Positions 46,901 through 58,283 of a DNA stretch of 64,000 nucleotides are shown piece after piece. The notes beneath the pieces were generated by a model that had not been told where the DNA came from, did no database searches, and saw only the letters and a program-made list of their open reading frames with translations. The DNA comes from Lasiosphaeria ovina. Taxonomy: Eukaryota; Ascomycota; Sordariomycetes; Sordariales; Lasiosphaeriaceae. The stretch's first letter is position 1; each line of letters starts with the position of its first letter. The DNA is taken from positions 1,250,001 through 1,314,000 of the forward strand of contig JAULSN010000004.1 of assembly GCA_033439765.1 (NCBI GenBank). Reading direction: 5' to 3'. The position numbers were made by a program, and so were the translations under genes.

Positions 46901-49900
46901 CGAGTCTCGCCGGTCAAATAAGATGCGAGCACGGAAGCTGCCTTTCCACGAGTTGCTCGGCGTTCTGTCCCCTGACTCGACGGCCCGAGATCTACGCTGG
47001 AACAACGTGCTGAAACCTTCCGAGATCCCCTGGCTCGAAGGCCATCAACTTCAGGGTCAAACCGTTTTCCCTGCCGCGGGATACGTTGCCATGGCTGTCG
47101 AAGCATCCCGTCATCTTGTTGCGGGGACCAAGTCCACGGTGGAGCTATTCGAGCTCCATGATCTGACCATCCCCAAAGCCATCGCCTTTGACGACGACGA
47201 TAGCGTAGGAATTGAAACCCTCGTCACGCTAACTGCAGTCAGGCGAGACGGGCCTAATAACACCATCGCTGCTGACTTCTCGTGCTATTCTTGCCCTAGC
47301 GCCAGTACAGCAAGCGCATCAGAGCAGCCCGACATGGACCTCATGGCAAGTGGGACTGTGAATGTCGTGCTGGGCACGCCCCGTGCCGCGGCCTTGTCCA
47401 GTGCGCCCGCGCCCGACATCTCCAACATGGCTGACGTCGATATCGATCGTTTCTACTCCTCCCTCCTCCAGCTTGGCTACGGTTACACCGGCCAATTCCG
47501 GACCATGTCAACAATCAAGCGACGGCTTAACCAGTCGTCCGTGCAGGTGTCGACTTACCCGTATGACCTCGACGCTGATGAGAGCCAAACGGTGTATCTT
47601 GTGCATCCCACCATGCTGGATGTTGCCTTCCAAGCCGCCATATTGGCATTCTCGGCGCCCGGGGACGGGCGTCTCTGGTCATTGCATGTGCCTACTGGCA
47701 TCGGCCGTATTCGCGTCAACCCGCAGCTGTGCGCCGCAGTACCGCTTTCGGGGTCTGAAGTCCCCGTGTGGTCCCTCGCGACTGGTGGAAATGGACCTCG
47801 AGAGCCCTTCCGTGCCAGCATTGATATCCTAGGCCACGATGATGATGACAGCGGCAGGAGCATGATACAAGTGGAAGATCTGATCGTCAAGCCCTTCGCA
47901 CCGGCCACCGCCGCTGACGACCGTCGCCTATTCTCCCACACAAAATGGGATGTTGCAGTACCCGATGGGGTCGCGGTCGTCCAAGGTGTGCGGCCCCCCG
48001 AGTCTGATATCGAGGTAGCAATCGCCTCCGAGCGGCTGGCCTTCTACTACATCCGGAAGTGGAAGGCTGAGCTCACTGACGACGAGTGGGCCAACGGTCA
48101 GCCACACCATCTGAGGCTTCGCGACTTTGTGAACCATACTCTCGACATGGTGGCCAGCGGGCAGCATCAATATGTCAGACAGGAATGGACGAGCGATACG
48201 CTTGAAGACATCAAGCCTTTGATGGCAGGGTACGTACGAGACAATTCTACTACAATACCGCTGCCGCCATTGTTGCTGACTGACACTTGCTGGACGAAAC
48301 CAGACACCCGGACTCTATCGACCTGAAGCTTATCTCCGCTGTGGGCGAAAACATGACAGCGGCCGTCCGCGGCGAGACTACCATATTGGAGCACATGTTG
48401 CCAAACAATATGCTCGACGACTTTTACGAGAAAGGTCTCGGGCTCGTGGAACTCAACCTGTTCTTGGCCGGCATGGTGAAGCAAATAACGCACCGCTATC
48501 CACATTGCCGTATTCTGGAAATAGGTCAGTACATAAATCAGTCTCTTTAGCTTCACGTGCAGCCATTCAGACTCGTCTGACCTGACGTTAACAATCTGCA
48601 CTCCGCACAGGCGCGGGAACTGGCAGTGCCACCAAGGCCGTCTTGAAAGCCATAGGCAACACCTTTTCATCGTACACATACACGGATATTTCGGCAGGCT
48701 TCTTCGACAAGGCGGCCGATATTTTTGGTGCTTACCGCGACAAGATGACGTTCAAAGTGCTGGACGTGGAACGATCACCGGCCTCGCAGGGATACGATCC
48801 CCATTCCTACGACATCATCATCGCGTCCAATGTATTGCACGCCACGGCAGTCCTGCGGCGCACGCTCGAGAACACGCGACAGCTGTTGAGGCCAGGCGGT
48901 TATCTGATGTTGGCGGAGCTGACGAACATCGGGCGTGTCCGGTACGGCGAGGTCATGGGCGGGCTTCCGGGGTGGTGGTTCGGCGCTGACGACGGACGCA
49001 AATATTCTCCGGCTCTCACGCCGCACGGGTGGCATTCTGTATTGCGCAACGCCGGATTCTCGGGGGTAGATTCCGTGACGCCAGAGTTGGATGCCAACGG
49101 GACATGGCCCTTTTCCGCCATGGCGGCACAGGCTGTTGACGACCGCATCAATCTGCTGCGGCGTCCGCTGCTTCCAACGCCGTCGTCCAGCATCATCTAC
49201 CTTGAAAGCGTCGTCATCTTGGGCACACGGAGTCTAGAGAGCTCGCGCATCGCAGAAGAGCTAGCCGACCACCTGCACCGCTTCAGCGGCCGCGTCACAA
49301 TCCTCAGCGGACTCCCGACGGAGGAAGAGGCGCAGAACCTTGAACCCATGAGCACATTCGTCAATCTGGTCGACCTAGACAGTCCAATATTCAAGGGCAT
49401 GACAGCATCTCGGATGGAAGAGCTCAGGCGAGTATTCGATCTTGCCCGGCACATTCTCTGGATCACGAATGGGGCCACTTCGGCGGACAATCCATACCAC
49501 ATGGCCAGCACGACTTTTATGCGGGCCATGAGCCACGAGGTGTCTCATGTGGGCATACACAGCCTCGACGTGGCAGACGTGGGACCTGACAGCAAGGATG
49601 CGCCCAAGACAATTGCCGAGCACCTCCTGCGACAGGCGGCGCTAGAAGAGTGGGAACGCGAAGCGCCGCGCATCACCAACCGGATTCCACGCCACGCCTT
49701 CATGTGGTCCAAGGAGCCCGAAGCGTTTGTAAACAAGCGCGGCAAGTTGTTGGTCCCTCGCTTGATGGGAAATCCTAGCCAGAACGCCCGGCTTAATTCG
49801 ATGCGGCGCGTGGTTGCTCGCTCCGTGAGACTCAGCACGAGCCCTGACGTGTCCATTGCGCTGCGTGCTGATGCGCCGCCGGCGCTGGTTGAGCAAGACC

Positions 49901-52900
49901 CCGCGACGGGCGGCCATAATAACCACAAAGACAAGATCGGATCGTCTAAAAAGTCCGCCTCGGCGCAGGTGCGCGTGCGGGTCGAGGAATCGAGCTTGAT
50001 GGCTCTAAACGTTGCAGGGGACGACTTTTTGTTCGTTGGGGTCGGTAAAAAAGGAGCCGACACGAACAAAGGCGGCGACCTTGTCTTCCTATCGACCACC
50101 AATTCTTCCACGACAGAAGCCGTGGCTAGTGTCTCCCTGGCGGCCAATCAGTTGCCGGCGCTAGTAGCAGTGGCGAGCGAGCTGCTGGCCGCGTCCGTGA
50201 TCGAGACCCTCTCATCGGGGAGCTGCATTGTGGTCCACTCGGCCGTGCCAGCTAAGGACTATTTTTTTGCCATCGCACTCAAAAAGCGAGCAGAGACGAA
50301 GGGCGTGCGCGTCACTTTCGTGACTTCCGCGGCCGACTCATCTGGGCTCAGGCTAGGGCTGAAGTGGGCCAAGCTTGAAGAGCGAACGCCCAGTCACGTG
50401 CAAAAGCGGACACTTCAATCCCCCGCTAAGGGGAGACCCACTCACTTCCTAGACCTGGCGAGCAGTAGCACATCATCGGATGAAGGCGGCGGTCGAAGTA
50501 TCTCTGCACGCCTTTTACCGGCTAACACCAAGACGATACGCCTCGCTGACCTGGTGCGATTGGAGGCACAAGTGGCAAACAGCTCTGGCCCTGCACAGCA
50601 CCAGGAAGAAGTTTTGCTATCGCGTCTCCAAGATGCCGTCGACCATGCAGCGTCCAATGCGACGTCGTGGTCTAGCGCTAGAAGCGCCGACGCTCCAGCG
50701 GCCACCAGCCTGGTAGTGCCCCTCAACCAAATCCACCAGACCAAACATCACCAGATAACAAGCGCCGTGCGCTGGCAGACCGACCCGTACGATGCGCCAG
50801 TCCAACTCGAAGCGCGTCCGCTTGACGCCAAGCGTCTATTTTCGGCGGACAATTCGTATCTGCTGGTCGGCCTTACCGGCGAAATTGGGCGGTCAGTCTG
50901 CGAATGGATGGTGGCGAACGGCGCCGGGTGTGTCTGTCTGGCCAGCCGCACGCCCAAGGCAAACAGCACATGGCTACAGTCCTTCGACGGCACGGCTTCA
51001 ACCGTCAAGCTCTATGCCATGGATGTCGCCGACAAGGCCAGCGTGGCCCGCGTTGTCGCCGACATCCGTGCCACCTGCCCTCCCATCGCCGGCGTGGCCA
51101 ACGGCGCCATGGTCCTACGCGACTCCCTGTTCTCGAGCATGACGCTGGACATGATGCAAGACGTAACCGCCCCCAAGATCGATGGGAGCAACAATCTCGA
51201 CGACATCTTCCGCAGCGACCCCCTCGACTTCTTCGTGCTGTTCTCCTCGTCGTCCGCCGTCATCGGCAACTCGGGCCAGGCAAACTACGCCGCAGCCAAC
51301 GGCTACCTGAACGGACTCGTCCGCCAGCGCCGCAAGCGGGGCCTTGCTGCTTCGGCTGTCGACATTGGCCGCGTAGCAGGCCTGGGTTACGTCGAGTCGG
51401 CCGGGCAGTTTGTGCGGGACCAGCTGACGCGCTTTGGCATGATGCCTATCTCTGAGACTGAGTTCCACGCGCTGTTCGCCGAGACTATCCAAGCCGGCTA
51501 CCCGAGTCCTAAAGCGGAGGAGCATGTCGAGGACGGCGTGCAGTCTCCGGAAGCCGTTGTCACGACCGGGATCCGCACCATTCGCGAGGACGAGGAGCTA
51601 AAGGGCCCATGGTTCGAGAATCCCTTCTTTTCCCATAGCATCATTGAAACGAGAGGCGGCAGCACTGCTGCGGAAGGCACCAGCCAACTGGACAAGAAGA
51701 AAAGCCTCCTCCCAGTCCGGGAGCAGCTTGCCGCCGCCGCTACTCAAGAACAGGCACTGGACATGTTGCGCGAAAGCTTTGCCGGAAAGCTGTGTTCCGT
51801 CCTGCAGATTTCCGGCGAGGCGCTCGACCACGACGCGCCTCTCGTCGAGCTTGGGATGGACTCGCTTGTCGCTGTTGAAGCGCGTTCCTGGTTCCTAAAG
51901 GAGCTTAAGGTCGACATTCCGGTTCTGAAGCTCGTCGGTGGATCATCCCTCGCTGATATCTGCGAACTGGCGCTGAAGAAGCTGCCCGAGGAAATCCTTG
52001 GCAAGATTAAGACAGGTGGTCAGAGTTCTCCCCCACCGCCAACCGTACCATCGTCCCAACCGCAGCTTTCATCTGCGTCTAATGTTCCGCCCAAGCCTCC
52101 CTCCACAGCAAGCACTGGTTCCGCTTCTCGGCCTAGGGAGGACTCGACAACACCCAGTTGGCGTACCCCGCCACCGTCTGACACACCGACTTCTACAACC
52201 ACGCAGAGCTCCGTCTCTTTTGCGCACAAGGACGCGTCGAGTCCCATTGCGTCTAGTGCCTCGGCAGGTGTGGTGTCTGAGACATTTGTCAAGGCGCAGC
52301 CCATATCGCTTGGCCAGTCACGGTTCTGGTTTCTTCGGCTGCTGATCGAAGATCAAAAAACCTTCAATGTTTCCTTCAAGTACCACATGTCAGGCCATGT
52401 GCGCGTCGGTGACCTTGAAGCTGCTCTTCGTGCCGTTGCTGCCCGACACGAATCCCTTCGCACGTGCTTTATTGGAGATGAACGGGAGGTAGACCAGGCA
52501 TCTCAGATGATACTGGCTCGGTCCCCAATTAAGCTGGAATACAAGAAAATCCAATCTGCGGAAGAGGCAACGACTGAGTACGCGAAGCTCCAGGCACACG
52601 AGTTTGACCTGGCCAGGGGTCCCTTGCTCCAACTCGTCCTCCTGACATTGTCGCCCACATCCCACTATCTCTTGGTTAACTCGCATCATATCATCATAGA
52701 CATGGCCAGTTTCCAGGTTCTCCTCTCCGAGATTGAGAAGGTGTACAATGGCCAATCTCTCGGACCGCCGCCGCTACAGTACCCCGATTTCTCGGTGGCG
52801 CAGCGGCAAGCACTTGAACGGGGTGAGCTGAACGACGAGCTCGAGTATTGGCAGAGCGTGTTCCCGGCCGGCGAACAGCCTCCCATCTTGCCCCTACTGC

Positions 52901-55900
52901 CCATGGCTCGATCGAGCTCCAGAGTAGCAATAACCGAGTATGCGGTTCATCAGGCCAGCGTCAAACTTGAGCCGGCCCTGGTCTCACGGATCAAGACGGT
53001 GTCCAAGGCACAGCGCTCTACACCCTTTCACTTCTACCTGGCTGCGTTCAAGGCCATGCTATTTGCATTCACTGATGTCCAGGATCTGACTATCGGCATT
53101 GCTGACGCCAACCGCAACGACGGCGATGTGGTGGGAAGCATTGGCTTTTTCGTGAACCTCCTGACCTTGCGATTCCGTCGCCAAGCTACCCAAAGCTTTG
53201 CGGATGCTATCTCGGAGGCACGCAACACGGCCTACGGAGCGCTGGCCCACTCGCGGCTGCCGTTTGACGTCTTGCTGAAAGAACTCAACGTGGCGCGTTC
53301 TTCATCGTATAGCCCATTTTTTCAGGCCTTCTTCGACTACCGGCATCAAGCTCGTGGTCAAAGCTGGTGCCATTGCCAGTTTAACCTGGAGGAGCTGCAT
53401 CCCGGGAGAACTGGCTACGATATCTCCCTGGATGTCGCCGATGCGGCTTCCGGTGCCCATGTAGCATTACGTGTGCAGAAAGCATTGTATGACTCGACGG
53501 CAGCAAGCCTTCTACTGGATACATATGTCCACTTTATTAGCATCCTCTCGCGAGACACGTCGCAATCCTTGCAAGACACCCCTCTCTTCAGTGACAAGCA
53601 ACTTGCCCAGGCTGTTCAAGTTGGTCGAGGTATGTATCCATCCTCGACGCTGCCGCTCCTGCCATAGTTATATCTACTGACCTCGTTGCTCCTTGAGCAG
53701 GTCCCGACCTCGTTTCAGATTGGCCGGAAACTCTGCCCCATCGGATCGACCAAGTTGCGAGAGAGAATTCCGACAAAACAGCTCTAATGGATGGCCTCGG
53801 CAGCAGTCTGACATATTTATCGATGCTCAACAGAATCGAGACCATCGCCGAGGCACTGATCCAGGCTGGTACTGGCCCCGGCTCCCGAGTGCTCGTTTTC
53901 CAGCAAGCTTCGACCGACTGGGTATGCTCAATGCTTGCCATCATGCGCATTGGAGGTGTCTACGTGCCGCTCGACCTTCGCAACCCCCTGTCACGCCTTG
54001 CAGCACTATCCCAAGACTGCCAGCCGGGCGCCATTCTGGCTGATGGCACAACTATCAGCGATGCCCCGCAGCTAAATGTTGCCATTGTTCTTGATGTGTC
54101 CCGTATTAGGTCTGCACCGTCGACTCGCATCGCCAACTCCGCAGACGCCGATTCGCCCGCCGCCATTCTGTACACCAGTGGGTCAACAGGCGCTCCCAAG
54201 GGCATTATCATCCGACACTCGGGCATTCGGAACGAGATAGAGGGGTATACAAAGACCTACAAGCTAGGCGCGGAGCGGGTTTTGCAACAGAGTGCCTTCA
54301 CTTTTGATTTTTCCGTGGATCAAATTTTCACAGGCCTCGTCAACGGCGGCATGGTGTATGTCGTTCCCTGGTCCAAACGCGGTGATCCGGTTTCTATTAC
54401 CGAGATCATCAGAACACAGTCAATCACGTACACCAAAGTAACGCCCTCGGAATACTCGATGTGGATGGAATATGGCCTTGACAACCTTCGCCATGCATCC
54501 AGCTGGCGCTTTGCCTTTGCAGGGGGCGAACCCCTGACTGATCATGTCTTACGACAGTTTTCCAGTCTCGGTCTTGGGCAACTACGTCTTCACAACTCAT
54601 ACGGACCGGCCGAGATTTCCATTGCATCGCACAAGGGGCTAGTTGACTACCACAAAGAGAGATCCGACGAAGATGGACCTGTGCCTTGCGGGTTTTCTCT
54701 CCCCAATTACACGACGTACGTTTTAGACGAAAAATTCAAGCCGCTTCCAGTCGGCATGCCTGGAGAGGTGGTGATCGGCGGTGCCGGTGTGTCTCTAGGC
54801 TACTTGACCGACAAGGAACGGACTGCCCGCGTCTTTGTGCCCAATCCTTTCGCGAGCCCCGAGTACTTGGCTCAAGGCTGGACTGAGATGCATCGCACGG
54901 GTGATGTTGGACATCTGCAGCCGGACGGGTCCCTAGTCTTCCGGGGTCGTATGGCAGGCGACACCCAAGTCAAGCTGCGAGGCCTTCGTATTGACCTCCG
55001 CGATATCGAGACCAACATGGTCGCTACTGCCCGAGGTGCCCTGAAGGAAGCCGTCGTCACTCTCCGCAAAGGGGATCCCGACTTTCTTGTGGCCCATGTC
55101 GTGTTTGCACCCCAGCACGGTATTGATGATCGGGATGCTTTCCTAGAGCATCTCCTCAGCCGGCTTCCAATCCCTCAATACATGATCCCCGTTCTGGCGG
55201 TTCCCCTCGACAAACTCCCCCTCACCAGTCACGCCAAGATTGACCGAAAGGCCATCCAAGAGCTGGCTCTCCCTCGGCGTGTTGCCATTGACGTCCAGCA
55301 CGATGCCGAACTGACCGAGACGATGGCTCAACTGAGACAAGTTTGGAGACAGGTCCTCGGAAAGGACAGCGAGGAACTTGGACTTGCCATAACTCCTTCC
55401 ACCAGTTTCTTCTCCGTCGGTGGCAACTCCCTACTTGTCGTCCGCCTCCAGTCCCGAATCCGTCAAGTTTTCAATGTCGCCGTCCGCCTAGTCGAGCTCC
55501 TTAATGCCAATACACTGAGCCAGATGGCACGGAAGGTAGAAGAAGCCAACAACGTTGACCTCATTGACTGGGAACTGGAAACTAGTCCACCATCAACAAC
55601 ACCCAGCTTCCACCACCAGGGTACCCAAGCTCGAGCAAACAGAGAGGGCCCCAAGACTGTGCTGGTCACAGGTTCAACGGGCAACCTTGCTGGGTCTCTT
55701 GTTCCGCTCCTGCTAGCCGACCCTCGCGTCTCCAAAGTCCACTGCGTTGCCGTCCGCCCCAAAGTTCGCTCTGGACGGCAGCAAACTCTCGCTCACTCTG
55801 ACAAGATAGTGTATCATAGCGGAGATCTCTCGGCACCGCAACTCGGACTCACCGAAGACGAATTTCAAGTGCTGTCCAGCGAGGTGGACGTGATTCTGCA

Positions 55901-56630
55901 TTTGGGCGCCGTGCGTTCATTCTGGGACAACTACCATATCCTCCGCCTCAGCAACGTCCAGTCGACGAAGGAGCTTATTCGGCTTGCCACCCCTCGTCAA
56001 ATTCCCATTCACTTCGTCTCCACCTCTAGCGTCTTGCCCACGGAGGTTCTGTGTTCTCCTGGGGCCGCACAAGCCGCATTATCGGCTGCAGCGTATGCCC
56101 CCCCGGCCGATGGCTCCGACGGTTACCTCGCATCCAAATGGGCCAGCGAGCGCCTACTCGAGCGCTCCGCGACGACTCTAGTCGTACCCTCCTTTATATA
56201 CCGCCTCCTCCCGGCAGCCCATGTGGGGCGAGAAAAGCAGTCCAACAGGGATGTTCTGGACGAATTCGTCCGGTGCATCGACCTCGCGCACGTCATGCCC
56301 GACTACACAGGCTGGGAGGGCCGCGTCAGTCTCGTCCCTGCAGAGCAAGTCGCCAGACTCTTATTCGACTCGGCAGTTGTGCCTTCTCCCGGGTCGGATT
56401 CGGCGCCAGCGGTTGCCCATTTCGTGCACTGCAAGAGCCCCATATCCCTCGCAGTGGGCGAGCTCAAAGCCTATCTTGAGGAGAAGAGAGGGGACTGCGG
56501 TCTCGAGAAGCTGCCCATGCTCAAGTGGATGGGTCGCATCAAGGCCGTCGGCTTCGCTTTTGTGCTGGCTTCGCTCGAGACTACGGTTCGGAGTGGCCAG
56601 AGAGGGGTGGAGCTTACGTCGCGGAGGTAA
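43982..56630 (+). CDS. hybrid PKS-NRPS megasynthase
   Basis: Predicted 4118-residue iterative type I PKS fused to one NRPS module, making an amino-acid-linked polyketide. Exons: 43982-44618, 44680-48229, 48304-48524, 48611-53629 and 53701-56630. KS: DTACSSS (Cys179), EAHGTGT (His318), GHTEGAAG (His359). [10 protein letters not shown] at about 564, GHSSGEIG (Ser658). [17 protein letters not shown] (His1001). [17 protein letters not shown] at about 1465. An ER-like region at about 2020-2200 has no nucleotide motif. KR: GLTGEIG at about 2223, then [29 protein letters not shown] (Ser2554). A Ser/Pro/Thr linker leads to C: HHIIID at about 2828 and [25 protein letters not shown] at about 3300, [26 protein letters not shown] (Ser3719). 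[11 protein letters not shown] at about 3796 with Tyr3951/Lys3955 ([10 protein letters not shown]). All catalytic motifs except ER appear intact. A 9-residue lead precedes the KS. Confidence 0.97.
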
Positions 56631-57268
56631 TTTTTTTGGGAGTTTAGTTCCGTTTTCTTGTGGGTCGAAGCAGTGATTCTTGCAGGGGATTCCTTTAGGT
56701 TGACATTTGTGACTTTGGTGTAAGGTTCAGGCTGCCAACTTTCATCTTCTTTAGCGTTATGGAGTTTGCGGCGTGGGTTGGCCGGTGGTATTGTTGGCCT
56801 TTTTGAAGCTTGGAGTATGTTCAGCTTAGGTAAAGAGTTTCAACTCGGACGCGCCCAATTTCATGAACTCAATACCATCTACCAGGCATTTAAATACATC
56901 GCTATATCAGTGGATTAGTAGACTGCTTAGGCTACCAGGCGTTGGCAATCACCTTTAGTTATTTTATATACAAATCCGGGTGTCAGAGTTGCTCTATGTC
57001 AGGTGCCCTCTTGAGGTCAGGTGGGAATACCAGGCTCAAATTTTCCGTGGTCATTGGCGTTTTGTTTCGGCGCTGCTGAGCAGGTTGGAATTTTGTGTAT
57101 ATTTGGCATGCCCCAACTTTAGTGAGTTCGCCATAGCCCTTGGTTTCGCAGCAAATCGGGGCCGCATTTACAACAGGTGCGTCCTTTGTACGTGCAAGAT
57201 TTCTTGAATCTTTATTTCTTTCTTCTTCTGCACATTCTCCAGATTAAAGCTACATTCTTTAAGCAAGA
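56631..57268. other. intergenic with one TTCGGC-type site
   Basis: 3' flank of the PKS-NRPS and upstream region of the next plus-strand gene. One site at 57066-57071 (TGTTTCGGCGCTG). No other feature. Confidence 0.45.
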
Positions 57269-58283
57269 ATGTCAGCGTTTACAGTCTTTAAGACCCCGGC
57301 AGAGCTGGCTTTTGAGCGTGCCACAACCGACAAGCTCAGCAGGGCTAGGCCCACTGACCAAAGCTGCCTATTTAAAACTGGCAAACGGCAGCATTAGCGG
57401 AACACCCACCGTGACGCCCATCGATGTTGGACCCATGGGTGACTCATTCGTGATGATGTACAAGATTGATTGCAAGCCGGCCACCATCCTGGTCTGGTCA
57501 CCTTTGAACATTAGGTACTCTAAGGCTGCTGATGTCGAGAGCTCCCTTCTCGCCTGCCCCAGTCACTTCCACGTCGACATAAAATCCCAAGTCAAGAAGA
57601 CGAACCAGCCCCTTGGACAGGTATCCCTCCAGACCAACTACACCGTCGCCTGGGTCCGAGACTCGGTCGCGGTCACCGTGTTCGAGATGCCCGGCAAAGA
57701 GAATCGAACCAAGAAGCTCGCAAGTAAAGGTACTACGTGTCCCCGCTCCACTGCTTCTACTATTTCCTCACCGTGTTTTCAAACCTGTAGATACAAAAGC
57801 AGCTGTGCCACCCAAACTACCCCCGTCTACTGCGGTTCCCGGGCCTTTTTTCAACAAACCTCTCGCCCAGCTCCTCGTCCCTTCGCCACCGCTATAGACA
57901 ACTACCTAACCAAAGGCATCGTGCAACCCAAAGCCTCGACCCCCAAGCTGGCCCTGAAACACATCCCGAACTTCCTGCAAATGGCCAGCGACGGGAAGTG
58001 GGACCTCATGGCGAATAAGGGCGGTAACTTCACCATCACGATCGCCGACTCCAAGGGGATCCACAGCTGCATGCAGGCCGTGACGTCCAGCGGCCGCCGC
58101 GGAGGGGGTAGCAGCAGCAACAACGGGCAGAAACAAGTCGTGGCGCTCATGAGAGCCCCCACCCCGACCGGCGGGTTCCGGTACGAGGTCCGCGGCGAGG
58201 GTGAGTGCACGCTGACGCTGTTCGCGGCCAACGCCGACACCCTTGCCATGACCTCGGTCGATGTTCATGTCCGCGTCAAGTAG
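57269..58283 (+). pseudogene. uncharacterised gene next to the PKS-NRPS, apparently frameshifted
   Basis: I do not recognise the family. From ATG 57269 the frame gives SAFTVFKTPAELAFERATTD and then stops within 45 codons. The coding signal continues one frame over from about 57330 (GTPTVTPIDVGPMGDSFVMM, SLLACPSHFHVDIKSQ, TNYTVAWVRDSVAVTVFEMP) to KKLASK. A 61-bp GT-AG intron (57730-57790) then leads to DTKAAVPPKLPPSTAVPGPF, which meets TAG at 57895. The frame from about 57891 resumes: AIDNYLTKGIVQ, PNFLQMASDGKWDLMANKGG, NFTITIAD, FRYEVRGEGECTLTLFAANADTLAMTSVDVHVRVK, stop at 58283. I could not bridge the two breaks with GT-AG introns in phase, so either the gene is damaged or the sequence has indels. 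The C-terminal half looks beta-rich. No signal peptide is seen. Role in the cluster is unknown. Confidence 0.5.
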
